Source of the DNA: Alphaproteobacteria bacterium
Lineage (GTDB): Bacteria > Pseudomonadota > Alphaproteobacteria > SHVP01
Assembly (NCBI GenBank): GCA_026421105.1
Contig: JAPKDI010000001.1
Location: 1 to 30,273, forward strand
DNA: 30,273 bases
Direction of reading: 5' to 3'
The notes beneath the pieces were generated by a model. That model was not told where the DNA came from. It did not search any database and saw only the letters and a list, made by a program, of their open reading frames with translations. Of this stretch, positions 16,944 to 24,697 are shown in pieces. Position numbers and translations under genes: made by a program. Position 1 is the first letter of the stretch. The number at the start of each line of letters is the position of its first letter.

Positions 16944-17402
16944 TCAAAACCGTTGATTGATTTCGAGGAAGTGCCCATCTGGATCCCACGCGGCCATCGA
17001 GCGCATCTTAATCGGCGTGCCTTCACGACCTTTCAGTTCTTGGTCGTACGGCGCTTTGTAGATCCGCGCCCCTAGAGCTTTGAGCCGCTCATAGACACCG
17101 TCACAGTCGGCTGTGCCGATGACAAAAATCGTGGCGGCAACAGCTAAAGTATCGGTGTCTGGCACTGGCGGTGCGGGCAAAGGCGGATCGACAACCTGCA
17201 GCAATCCAATCATGCCGATCGTATCGTCTTCGCCCATGACCGTTGCGAAGCGATTTTTCGCGCCCGGCGCTAGGGGAATTGCGTCGCCAAGTACAGACTC
17301 CCGGTCCCAACCGACTCGGAGCCCAACCGCGTCTCGGTAAAAAGCGATCGACTTGTCGATGTCGCGAACGACAATTGTTGTCCGCCGTAGGATTGTTTGC
17401 AT
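16944..17402 (-). CDS. VOC family protein (glyoxalase-like, single module)
   Basis: A 152-residue VOC protein: RRTTIVVRDIDKSIAFYRDAVGL at the N-terminus, GVYERLKALGARIYKAP in the middle and AWDPDGHFLEINQRF at the end with the usual terminal-strand glutamate. The first-strand histidine found in glyoxalase I is replaced by arginine, so metal binding is uncertain. ATG 17402 is chosen over 17474 because the domain starts here and GGGAGC lies 7 bases upstream. It ends 15 bp from the convergent decayed repair gene. The ParB-like gene, read the same way, starts beyond it and ends 123 bp upstream. Substrate unknown. Confidence 0.88.
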   Translation of the reverse strand: MQTILRRTTIVVRDIDKSIAFYRDAVGLRVGWDRESVLGDAIPLAPGAKNRFATVMGEDDTIGMIGLLQVVDPPLPAPPVPDTDTLAVAATIFVIGTADCDGVYERLKALGARIYKAPYDQELKGREGTPIKMRSMAAWDPDGHFLEINQRF

Positions 17403-17525
17403 ACTGTCGCTCCCTGAATCGTACGGACCATATCGGGCACTCGGACTTAATCCCGGCCCAGGACTCCACGGCAACGAAAAATTACGCGCCTAAGCCGGAC
17501 ACAGGGCAACCTAGTCAGTGAATCT

Positions 17526-17777
17526 CTACTTGCGGCGCGCTTGAACTAGCATAGCAACGATCTTCGTTTCTCCGAGAGCTTTGCAGGCTTCGAGTCGGTG
17601 CAACCCCTCAACTAGTATGTAGCGCTTGCCGTCATGGCGAACGTAGATAGCTTTTTTCTGACCTGCTTCGAGAATGTCTGCTGCGAGCAAATCCACTTTC
17701 TCAGGCTCTAGCGTATTGCGGCGCCCAACTGGCACGTAAATCTCGTCGATCAGTACACCAATTTCGTCCCGTTCCAT
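17526..17777 (-). CDS. Stand-alone ParB/sulfiredoxin-like domain protein
   Basis: An 83-residue protein matching only the N-terminal ParB/Srx fold: EIYVPVGRRNTLEPEKVDLLAADI, then KKAIYVRHDGKRYILVEGLHRLEACKALG. The GxHRLEA box is the nucleotide-binding motif of this fold (CTP in ParB, ATP in sulfiredoxin). It lacks the DNA-binding and dimerisation parts of chromosomal ParB and lies in no partition locus. GGAGAAA precedes the ATG. It may be a small nucleotide-binding regulator or enzyme. The domain call is fairly safe, the role unknown. Confidence 0.82.
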   Translation of the reverse strand: MERDEIGVLIDEIYVPVGRRNTLEPEKVDLLAADILEAGQKKAIYVRHDGKRYILVEGLHRLEACKALGETKIVAMLVQARRK

Positions 17778-17785
17778 GCGTTTCT

Positions 17786-17851
17786 CCGATCCGACAAGAC
17801 GCCACCCCCATTGCCACTAAGCCCGGCGCGACACCAAGTGTATCGGATCGG
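17786..17851. repeat. Long-range inverted repeat upstream of the ParB-like gene
   Basis: CCGATCCGA (17786-17794) and TCGGATCGG (17843-17851) are perfect reverse complements separated by 48 bases, starting 9 bases before the ParB-like ATG. They could be paired operator half-sites or a weak long hairpin. No other element is seen in this gap apart from the relic beyond it. Confidence 0.35.
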
Positions 17852-17868
17852 GGCGAAAGCCGAGTGAA

Positions 17869-17985
17869 CTACTTTTCCGGCAACGTGTCGGCAAAGATCC
17901 GCGCTTTGTCGTCCTGAGATTTCAACAGGTGCGTATTGACCTAATTGGCCTCGAGCAAAAGGCGTTCCTACTCAACCCGGGTCAC
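17869..17985 (-). pseudogene. Short gene relic coupled to the VOC gene
   Basis: A 39-codon frame starting with GTG at 17985, overlapping the TGA of the VOC gene at 17982 (GTGA), reads as a plausible helical protein: ERLLLEAN, stop, VNTHLLKSQDDKARIFADTL, PEK, final stop. Two internal TAG codons lie at residues 6 and 15, where a glutamine (CAG to TAG) would fit. The family is not recognised. The composition and operon-like coupling suggest a former small gene and not random spacer, but this is inference from appearance. Confidence 0.4.
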
Positions 17986-19001
17986 GCTTCTATTGCCGTC
18001 CAAAAGTTGCCGTCTGGCGCGTTAAACGAAATAGACTGGCAACCAAATTCGTCAGACACCGCGTCGGTCACAGCTGTCGCGCCACTCCCCTGAATTTTCT
18101 CGCGCATACCGCTGATATCGTTCACCCGAATTGAGTATCCAGTGGCGCCGAGATGCCCAGGCCGCGAGAGATCCCGCCAATCTGTGGCAGGCCTCCCCTC
18201 TTCAACACGGATAATCTTCAACCGCCCCGAACGGCGTTCGGATGGCGCATTGGTCGAGCGCGGGTCGTCGAAGTCCGCAACGTGGAACGCTTCGCCTTCA
18301 TCCAGGTCGAAAATCTGGTTGGGACCGGCACCCGGAGTATAGGGTGAGGTCGACTCGTTGAGGCGCACCATGCCGAGCACATCGTCGTAAAACGACAAGC
18401 ATTTTTTGCTATCGTCTTGAACCATCAAGCATTGATGGGTGAACTGGCTCGTCTGGAAAAGGCAGTCGGGGCTGATCCGGCCATATTGCGCCAATTCCCA
18501 CCCGACAAACTCGATGAAGACTTGCCGGGTATTGGCGCGCAACACAACCATTTCACGGACACCGAGCAGCGCTTCGGCGAATGGCGCCTGCTTGTCAGGC
18601 GGGGTAAACCCGACAAAGAATGGAGGGACAACACACATCTCTTCGCCAAGGGATTGAGCTGCTGCCGCGTGATCGTTAAGGCGAGCCATATTTAGGGTCT
18701 TCTGCCCGGTCCATCGCGTACCCAATCCGCGGATTGGCCGCACGCCCAACCCGTCGCCAATCGCACCCTCCCACATCATTAGCCGGACCAACCCATGGTC
18801 GGCCCTTTGGTGATAAAGGCGGACCGATCTCAAGCCCAAAGACACGTCATAGAGTTTCTTGGCTGCCGCCGCATCTAGGCACCCTTCGGCACCAACCCGG
18901 TAACCGAACGACTGCCAATGACGGATCCCTGCGACTAAATCGGGGACAGCATGAAACGCTTCGTAGAGGCCACCAACAATGCGAGGCAATGGGTCTGACA
19001 T
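17982..19001 (-). CDS. VOC family protein (two modules)
   Basis: A 339-residue protein with two VOC-like halves. The first begins GLYEAFHAVPDLVAGIRHWQSFGYRVG and contains RLYHQRADHGLVRLMMWEG; the second begins FTHQCLMVQDDSKKCLSFYDDVLGM and ends SISFNAPDGNFWTAIEA. The FTHQ histidine and the late glutamate in FWTAIEA could form a metal site in the second half. GAGGGGAA precedes the ATG. It starts 10 bp after the second amidase gene, so it is very likely in the same transcript, and it ends overlapping a small relic. It may act on the acid or amine released by the amidases, or bind it; this is inference. Confidence 0.87.
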   Translation of the reverse strand: MSDPLPRIVGGLYEAFHAVPDLVAGIRHWQSFGYRVGAEGCLDAAAAKKLYDVSLGLRSVRLYHQRADHGLVRLMMWEGAIGDGLGVRPIRGLGTRWTGQKTLNMARLNDHAAAAQSLGEEMCVVPPFFVGFTPPDKQAPFAEALLGVREMVVLRANTRQVFIEFVGWELAQYGRISPDCLFQTSQFTHQCLMVQDDSKKCLSFYDDVLGMVRLNESTSPYTPGAGPNQIFDLDEGEAFHVADFDDPRSTNAPSERRSGRLKIIRVEEGRPATDWRDLSRPGHLGATGYSIRVNDISGMREKIQGSGATAVTDAVSDEFGCQSISFNAPDGNFWTAIEA

Positions 19002-19011
19002 CAGATTCCCC

Positions 19012-20370
19012 TCAGTTGTTTAGGGCTGCCTCAATGGACAAACCCTGAGCCAACAACCGCTCATCATGCCCGCCAGGAGCGCAAACCATGAAGCCGGTCG
19101 GCATGTTATTTTCGTTTGTCCCATCCGGCAGAGTTAGCGCAGCAACACCCAGAATATTACCTAGGTTTGTGTTACCGAGCGCTAGCCAATTCTGCGCAGT
19201 GTATTCCTCCCAATCGGCCTCGAGATCAGCGATCGGCGGCGCCGTATTCTTTGTTGTCGGCATCGCCAATAAAGCATCCGATCCGAGAAGCACGGCGACC
19301 CCTGACCGCATCCGCTCATAACCCTCATGAAGACTGAGCACATCGTCGGCGGTCAACGTCTTCGCGAGGGTAAGGTCGTGCCAGATTCGGATGTCCATTT
19401 TCTTGTAATCTGGCCCCTCAAGTACATCGCGCAGCACGTGCCACGCCTCAGCTCCGGCAAGCAGGCCATGCTGTTCCGTTAGGTTCAGCGCATCATCGAG
19501 CAGGGGCACTGGCTCTCGTCGCACCCGCATACCAGCGCGGGCAAGGCGCTCGATCGCCGTGTCGAAATTGGCACTAACAGCCTCTTCGGCGCCATCAAAC
19601 ACGACGTTGCTCGGAACAACCAGCGTTACGTGGCCGGCCGCCGCAGCGGCCATCAAAGTTGGTGCGCGCCCGCGCATCACACGCTCTAGCAGCACGCAAT
19701 CTTCGACCGAATGAGCCAAAGGCCCGATTGTGTCGAGTGTTGGTGATAGCGCTGCCAAACCGCGTTTGCCGATGTGGCCCTCCGACGATTTATAGCCGAC
19801 CAGGCCGTTGAAGCAGGCTGGAACGCGAACAGAACCGCCGGTATCCGTCCCGACGCTTACCGGCGCAAGGCCGGCTGCAACACAAACACCCGACCCACTG
19901 GACGACCCACCCGGCGCACGCGGCGTCTTGGGGTCGTGCGGATTGATGGGCGTTCCAAAATGCGGATTAAGTCCCAAACCGGAGAACGCAAATTCGGGAA
20001 GGTTAACTTTGCCGAGCGCGACCATTCCTGCCGCTACACCGTGCGCCACAGCGGCAGCATCCTCATTTGCGACCGGACCATGCCGGCGCAACGCCGATCC
20101 GCTGCTCGTCACCGTACCCGCCATGTCGAAGAGATCTTTCCAAGCGATCGGCACGCCGTCTAGAGGGCCGCGACTATTGCCTTGTTTGAGGCGCGACGCA
20201 GCGGCTCGCGCTTCTTCCCGCGCGCGATCCGACGTGACGGTCGTGAATACAGCTGGATCCGAGTAAGCCGCGATGCGTTCGAGGAAGAACTCTGAAACAT
20301 CAACAGCGTCGAGCGCGCCCGCCTGGAGGCCACGCCCGATGGCCGCGGCAGTTGCCTTCCTTAAATCCAC
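19012..20370 (-). CDS. Amidase signature family enzyme, copy 2
   Basis: A 452-residue amidase (AS family), hydrolysing a carboxamide to acid plus ammonia or amine. The Ser-cisSer-Lys triad is visible: Lys78 in GVPIAWKDL, the cis-serine in GGSSSGS at 154-160, and nucleophile Ser180 in GTDTGGSVRVPA. The start is taken as GTG at 20370, not the ATG at 20448, because that ATG overlaps the upstream gene and because from GTG the protein begins (M)DLRKATAAAIGRGL, in exact register with MDLSTLTAAELGRAM of the upstream paralogue; both are then 452 residues. GGGGCGGGG precedes the GTG. It lies 38 bp after copy 1 and 10 bp before the VOC gene. Confidence 0.93.
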   Translation of the reverse strand: MDLRKATAAAIGRGLQAGALDAVDVSEFFLERIAAYSDPAVFTTVTSDRAREEARAAASRLKQGNSRGPLDGVPIAWKDLFDMAGTVTSSGSALRRHGPVANEDAAAVAHGVAAGMVALGKVNLPEFAFSGLGLNPHFGTPINPHDPKTPRAPGGSSSGSGVCVAAGLAPVSVGTDTGGSVRVPACFNGLVGYKSSEGHIGKRGLAALSPTLDTIGPLAHSVEDCVLLERVMRGRAPTLMAAAAAGHVTLVVPSNVVFDGAEEAVSANFDTAIERLARAGMRVRREPVPLLDDALNLTEQHGLLAGAEAWHVLRDVLEGPDYKKMDIRIWHDLTLAKTLTADDVLSLHEGYERMRSGVAVLLGSDALLAMPTTKNTAPPIADLEADWEEYTAQNWLALGNTNLGNILGVAALTLPDGTNENNMPTGFMVCAPGGHDERLLAQGLSIEAALNN

Positions 20371-20408
20371 ATCCCCGCCCCTTAGCTTAGCCGACGGCAC
20401 CGCCGCAC

Positions 20409-21767
20409 TTACGCGTTGACCGCCTGCTCGATGCTTTGCATGTAGCACATCAAGAGTTCATCTTGGCCGGTATACGCGTTGAACAGAACGCCGGTAGGCA
20501 AGCCTTGCGCGTCTGTGCCGGATGGAATGGTGAACCCCGGCAAGTCGAAGTAATTACCGATCATCGTATTGCGCAGGGCCGTCGAATTGGTGGCGTGGAA
20601 AACGTCGTCGTCCGCATCGAGTAGTGCGATCTTCGGCGCTGTGATCGCGACTGTAGGCATCACCAGAAACGTCGGCCCTGCCATCTCGGCGCCCAGTTGT
20701 TCGTTAAGCGCTCGCCGCGTTTCTGTGATTGCGATGTAGTCGGCAGCAGTTTGGCCGCGCCCCCGCTCGATGCGTGATACCACGCGGCGGTCCATCCGTT
20801 CTCTATTGGCCCCGTCGACATGGGACCCCAGCGCATAGAACGCCTCAGCGGTGGCCAGCGTGCCATGATCTGCCGACGATTCCAGCATCGCGTCTAATAC
20901 ATTCAAACGCCGTCGAATGATCGTTACCCCAGCGGCCGATAGCTTTGATAGAGCCGCCTCGAAATTCGCCACCACCGCATTCTGTGCTTCTTCGAAAACG
21001 AGGTTCTCCGGAACCACCAACGTGAGATCAGCCAACCCAGCGGCACGCGGGACAACAACAAGCTGCTGACGCAGCACGCGTTCCATCAGCACGCAATCTT
21101 CAACCGACTTACCCAACGGACCAATCGTGTCGAGTGTGAGGGACAAAGATTGGACGCGATCTTTATTGATGTGCCCTTGCGAAGACTTGTAGCCGACCAG
21201 CCCATTGAACGCGGCAGGAATACGAACCGACCCACCGGTGTCTGTCCCAATCGAAATCGGGGTAAGACCGGCGGCCACGGACACCGCCGAACCCGATGAC
21301 GAACCGCCTGGTGCACGTGGCGCATCACTACTGTGGGGATTGATTGGCGTACCGAAGTGCGGATTGAGGCCCAAACCTGAGAAGGCGAATTCGGTGAGGT
21401 TAACCTTGCCTAGAACCACCATCCCTGCGGCAGCGCAGTTCTTGACGATTGGCGCATCGTCCTTCGCAATGTCGCGATTGCGGAAAAGTTCGGACGCGCA
21501 TGTCGTTGGTGCCCCCTTAACATCGACCAAATCCTTCCAGGCTACCGGTACACCGTCGAGCGGTCCGAGCGGGTGGCCCTTGGCGTAACGCGCAGCACTG
21601 GCCTTCGCCTCCCAGCGTGCGCGCTCGGTAGTTACGGTGATAAATACTGAACGGTCCGCGTAGTCCGAAATTCGACCGATAAAGTGTTCGACGACATCGA
21701 CCGGATTAGTTTTTTTGTCGCGCATCGCACGACCCAATTCAGCGGCAGTAAGTGTGCTTAGGTCCAT
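20409..21767 (-). CDS. Amidase signature family enzyme, copy 1
   Basis: A 452-residue AS-family amidase, tandem paralogue of the next gene downstream. Catalytic residues are seen as Lys78 (GVPVAWKDL), the GGSSSGS loop at 154-160 and Ser180 (GTDTGGSVRIPA). Residues 125-143 (EFAFSGLGLNPHFGTPINP) are the same in both copies, while the C-terminal halves, which shape the substrate pocket in this family, differ much more. The start ATG has no obvious Shine-Dalgarno. It lies 40 bp downstream of the COG0523 GTPase gene. In nitrile-degrading clusters amidases accompany such GTPases, but no nitrile hydratase genes are present here. Substrate unknown. Confidence 0.94.
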   Translation of the reverse strand: MDLSTLTAAELGRAMRDKKTNPVDVVEHFIGRISDYADRSVFITVTTERARWEAKASAARYAKGHPLGPLDGVPVAWKDLVDVKGAPTTCASELFRNRDIAKDDAPIVKNCAAAGMVVLGKVNLTEFAFSGLGLNPHFGTPINPHSSDAPRAPGGSSSGSAVSVAAGLTPISIGTDTGGSVRIPAAFNGLVGYKSSQGHINKDRVQSLSLTLDTIGPLGKSVEDCVLMERVLRQQLVVVPRAAGLADLTLVVPENLVFEEAQNAVVANFEAALSKLSAAGVTIIRRRLNVLDAMLESSADHGTLATAEAFYALGSHVDGANRERMDRRVVSRIERGRGQTAADYIAITETRRALNEQLGAEMAGPTFLVMPTVAITAPKIALLDADDDVFHATNSTALRNTMIGNYFDLPGFTIPSGTDAQGLPTGVLFNAYTGQDELLMCYMQSIEQAVNA

Positions 21768-21807
21768 AGAGCGCGGTTATAGCATTTGAATACGGTGCGC
21801 GTGAGTC

Positions 21808-22842
21808 TCACACAGCAGCCGCGTGGTTGTCGGCCAAAGCGTTAAAGGCGGCCAGTGATGCCTCGATAGCTTCCTGTTCCAAGCCCCGCACAATAAAAAC
21901 AATCAAGGACCGACGATCGTCGCCAGGCCAACGCTTTAGATGGACTGGTGGATGCACAACGTGTTGGACCCCATGAATCGCGACGGGCCCAGTCATCCCA
22001 CGCACATCAAGCAAGCCCTTCACCCGCAATACATCCTCGCCATGGGCTTGAAGCAACATGGTTAGCCAGATCCCGAAGGTCGTCCAGTCGATGGGCTGAT
22101 CAAAGGTCAGGCAAAAGGAGTGAATGTCCGTATCGTGTCGATTTCTGTCGTGATGGCGATGGGGCGTATCCGAAAACGCTTCGGCATTAATCCAATGCGC
22201 CACCTCTTTCGACTTTGCTTTGGGGTCGTAGAGATCATTGGTTAGCAGCTTGGTCGCGGTCAGCTTCTCCTGGGCAAGAAAAACTGGTGCTGCTGGATTG
22301 ACGTTGCGCAACCGTGCGCGCAATTCGCTTGTACTTTCATCCGTGATGTCTGTCTTTGTCAAAACGAGCCGGTCGGCAACCGCTGCTTGTTTTAGTGACT
22401 CAGGCTGCCGGTCTAGTTGGCTCAACCCGTTCACCGCATCGACTGTGGTAATAATATTGCCCAGCCTAAAGTGATAGCGGATTACGGGGTCGGCCATCAG
22501 CGTGTAGATGATCGGCGCAGGGTCGGCCAACCCCGTTGTCTCCACGACCAAACGCTTGAAGCCAAACTCTCCCGCCGCGCGGCGCTCCCACAAGTCTCGC
22601 ATCGACGTCGCCAAATCTTCGCGAATCGTGCAGCACAGACATCCAGATTGCAGCATGACGATATTTTCGTCGACTTGCTCAAGCAGGTGATGATCCAAGC
22701 CAACTTCACCAAACTCGTTGATGAGCACGGCAGTCTCCGCCATGTCCGGAGACTCGAGCAGCCGCTTGAGCAGTGTCGTCTTACCCGAACCAAGAAAGCC
22801 TGTGATCACATTGACCGGCAAATACGCTGCATATCGTGACAT
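21808..22842 (-). CDS. CobW/COG0523 family G3E GTPase (putative metallochaperone)
   Basis: A 344-residue GTPase with Walker A GFLGSGKT at residues 15-22, the metal-binding CLCC at 68-71, ETTGLADP at 101-108 (switch II region), TKTD at 162-165 (guanine specificity) and a histidine-rich stretch at 228-241 (HRHHDRNRH). The CobW C-terminal domain follows. Such proteins deliver Zn, Co or Fe to target enzymes. The ATG overlaps the stop of the 103-residue CxxC protein (TAATG), so the two are translationally coupled. Located directly before two amidase genes, it may serve a metal enzyme of the same pathway; AS amidases themselves need no metal. The metal cannot be told from sequence. Confidence 0.95.
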   Translation of the reverse strand: MSRYAAYLPVNVITGFLGSGKTTLLKRLLESPDMAETAVLINEFGEVGLDHHLLEQVDENIVMLQSGCLCCTIREDLATSMRDLWERRAAGEFGFKRLVVETTGLADPAPIIYTLMADPVIRYHFRLGNIITTVDAVNGLSQLDRQPESLKQAAVADRLVLTKTDITDESTSELRARLRNVNPAAPVFLAQEKLTATKLLTNDLYDPKAKSKEVAHWINAEAFSDTPHRHHDRNRHDTDIHSFCLTFDQPIDWTTFGIWLTMLLQAHGEDVLRVKGLLDVRGMTGPVAIHGVQHVVHPPVHLKRWPGDDRRSLIVFIVRGLEQEAIEASLAAFNALADNHAAAV

Positions 22843-23153
22843 TACGTGCCCAGCGCCTCGAGAACCTTAGGGTCTAGTGGATCGCATGGTCGCTTGATCA
22901 TTTTCTCGGCCGTAGGCCACAGCGCAGCAAAATGATCGATCACTTCGCTGGAGCCCGTTCGGTTCGACAACACAAAAGACGAGCCATGCCAGTCCGACAG
23001 TTTCAGCCCAAAGTGCTTGAGGACGCGATTGGTCAAGGCGACCTGATGCGCCCGTTCGCGCCGACGCGTCTCGGCGCCCGCGCGTTGCTTGAGCGCATTG
23101 TCAGAATCAGTCCAATGCTCCCCCGCCCCGAGGATGCCACACAGGCCGCACAT
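22842..23153 (-). CDS. Small CxxC protein next to COG0523 GTPase
   Basis: A 103-residue cytosolic protein starting MCGLCGILG, with a CxxC pair at residues 2-5, a further cysteine at 90 (RPCDP), and a basic helical middle (QRAGAETRRRERAHQVALTN). No named family is recognised. Its stop overlaps the GTPase start, so the pair is made together, and the N-terminal cysteines make a metal-binding partner of the GTPase an attractive guess. There is no good Shine-Dalgarno right before the ATG. A GC-rich hairpin lies 20-42 bases upstream in the leader. Confidence 0.75.
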   Translation of the reverse strand: MCGLCGILGAGEHWTDSDNALKQRAGAETRRRERAHQVALTNRVLKHFGLKLSDWHGSSFVLSNRTGSSEVIDHFAALWPTAEKMIKRPCDPLDPKVLEALGT

Positions 23154-23173
23154 CGCTAGGGCGAAGGTGCCAT

Positions 23174-23195
23174 CTCCCCCCGAAAACAGGGGGAG
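23174..23195 (-). other. GC hairpin in leader of the CxxC/GTPase/amidase operon
   Basis: CTCCCCC (23174-23180) and GGGGGAG (23189-23195) form a perfect 7-bp stem with an 8-base loop between the deacetylase stop and the CxxC gene start. On the minus strand it is followed by ATGGC and not by a T-run, so it is not a normal terminator for the deacetylase gene. On the plus strand, CTTTGATAAAATT follows. It may be a regulatory leader structure. Confidence 0.4.
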
Positions 23196-23229
23196 GCTTT
23201 GATAAAATTAATCATGGGAGCAAGAACCC

Positions 23230-24141
23230 TTAGCGCTTCTTCCGGCCTTTCACCCCACCTGATTTTTTGCGCGGACTGCGCTTCAAGAAGTCCTTAGCTA
23301 TTTCTTCGAATGTCACGAACCGTACACCCGGATGTCGTGCAATATGTTCATGCAGCCGCTCGTGCATCATCAGAACTTGCGGACGGCCCGACACATCGGG
23401 ATGGATCGTCATGGTGAAGACGGCGTAGTCATGTTCTCGATAGACCCAATCGAATTGGTCGCGCCACATTTCTTCAACGTCACGCGGATTGACGAAGCCA
23501 TGGCTGTTGGGCGCCTTCTTGATGAACATCATCGGCGGCAAATCGTCAGTGTACCAGTTTGCCGGAATCTCGACGAGATCAGTTTCTTTGCCGCGCTTTA
23601 GCGGCGTCATCCATTCGTCGGGATGCTTGGAATAATCTATCGGCGTCCACGAATCGCCGACCCGCACGTAATACGGAAGGAAATCGTGATGCATCAAAGA
23701 GTGATCGTAAAGAATACCCCGCTCCAACAGCAGTTCGTTGGTCACATTGGAAAATTCCCACCATGGCGCGACATAACCACGCGGCTTTTTTCCGGTGAGT
23801 TTCTTAATCAGCTCAATGCTTTTGTCGAGAACAATAGTTTCTTGTTCGCGGGTCATCGCGATAGGGTTTTCATGGCTATAGCCATGCGCACCAATCTCGT
23901 GCCCACGCTTGTGCACTTCCTTCATTTCTTTAGGAAAGGTCTCGATCGAATGACCGGGAATGAACCATGTGGTCTTGATCCCCCAGCGATCAAACAATTG
24001 CAGCAGCCGCATACTGCCAACCTCGCCCGAAAACATGCCGCGCGATATGTCGTCGGGAGAATCTTCACCGCCGTATGACCCAAGCCAACCGGCTACAGCG
24101 TCAACGTCTACGCCATAGGCCACCAGGATTTCTTTTGCCAT
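23230..24141 (-). CDS. Polysaccharide deacetylase family protein, HpPgdA-like
   Basis: A 303-residue NodB-fold deacetylase very close in pattern to the H. pylori HP0310/HpPgdA type, which acts on peptidoglycan N-acetylglucosamine and is related to PuuE-type amide hydrolases. The metal ligands fit: Asp12/Asp14 in GVDVDAV, His86 and His90 in [20 protein letters not shown] and [12 protein letters not shown] are further family motifs. There is no signal peptide, as in HpPgdA. The C-terminal tail is lysine/arginine-rich. AGGG lies 3 bases before the ATG. Beside two amidases a small-molecule amide substrate is as likely as peptidoglycan. It is probably the first gene of, or a separate unit ahead of, the amidase operon (76-bp gap). 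Confidence 0.92.
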   Translation of the reverse strand: MAKEILVAYGVDVDAVAGWLGSYGGEDSPDDISRGMFSGEVGSMRLLQLFDRWGIKTTWFIPGHSIETFPKEMKEVHKRGHEIGAHGYSHENPIAMTREQETIVLDKSIELIKKLTGKKPRGYVAPWWEFSNVTNELLLERGILYDHSLMHHDFLPYYVRVGDSWTPIDYSKHPDEWMTPLKRGKETDLVEIPANWYTDDLPPMMFIKKAPNSHGFVNPRDVEEMWRDQFDWVYREHDYAVFTMTIHPDVSGRPQVLMMHERLHEHIARHPGVRFVTFEEIAKDFLKRSPRKKSGGVKGRKKR

Positions 24142-24165
24142 GCCCTAAACCTCATCATTTTCTTC

Positions 24166-24188
24166 GCTAAGCCTGGTGGCAGGCTAGC
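24166..24188. promoter_or_regulatory. Palindrome in the deacetylase/NIPSNAP divergent region
   Basis: GCT, a bulged A, AGCCTG (24166-24175), GTGG, then CAGGCTAGC (24180-24188) form a nine-pair dyad with one bulge, about 25 bases upstream of the deacetylase ATG. This is the only element I can point to in the 192-bp gap. Operator or leader hairpin are both possible. Confidence 0.4.
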
Positions 24189-24333
24189 ATGAAAACACAG
24201 GCACCCACGCTACCCACTGGCTGAAGGTATAGCTTCTTCACCTATCGTAGCTCCGCCCCAAATACTCTCGCACGCGCAGACGCACCGACTTAGATTGTCG
24301 CCTGCCCACAACACTGACCCGGAGAGGACGCCC

Positions 24334-24657
24334 ATGTTCATCGACTACCGCGCCTACACGCTGAAGACCGGCACCGTGCCACTATTCCTCAAGCTGTTCG
24401 ATGCGGAAGGCCGTGATGTTCAAAAGCGCATCTTGGGGAATTTCATTGGGATGTTTCGCCAGGAGGTCGGCAATCCCAACCAGGTCATTCATATGTGGGG
24501 GTATGTAAGTCTTGATGAACGCCAACGTCGCCGCGCGGAATGCGCCGCCGATCCTGATTTTCAGGCCTATGTGAAGAAAGCCCGCGAGTTCATTGTTGCG
24601 CAGGACGTGCGCATTCTGGTGCCCGAAGCAGGCACGCCCGATCTGAGCAATCTCTAA
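24334..24657 (+). CDS. NIPSNAP family protein
   Basis: A 107-residue protein starting MFIDYRAYTLKTGTVPLFL, with VIHMWGYVSLDERQRRRAE in the middle and FIVAQDVRILVP at the end. This is the NIPSNAP version of the dimeric alpha/beta-barrel (ferredoxin-like) fold. Bacterial NIPSNAP proteins are common in catabolic clusters, but their chemistry is undefined. ATG 24334 has GGAGAGGAC just upstream and fits the domain start; the upstream ATG at 24295 is rejected. A GST gene follows after 40 bp, probably in one transcript. Confidence 0.92.
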   Translation: MFIDYRAYTLKTGTVPLFLKLFDAEGRDVQKRILGNFIGMFRQEVGNPNQVIHMWGYVSLDERQRRRAECAADPDFQAYVKKAREFIVAQDVRILVPEAGTPDLSNL

Positions 24658-24697
24658 CCAAACCGATCCACCTACCCGCCAACGAGGAGACCCCGAC

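Noticed and set aside
20371..20448. ATG start at 20448 for the second amidase
   Set aside because: It would overlap the upstream amidase by 40 bases and add residues with no family counterpart; GTG 20370 aligns exactly with the paralogue.
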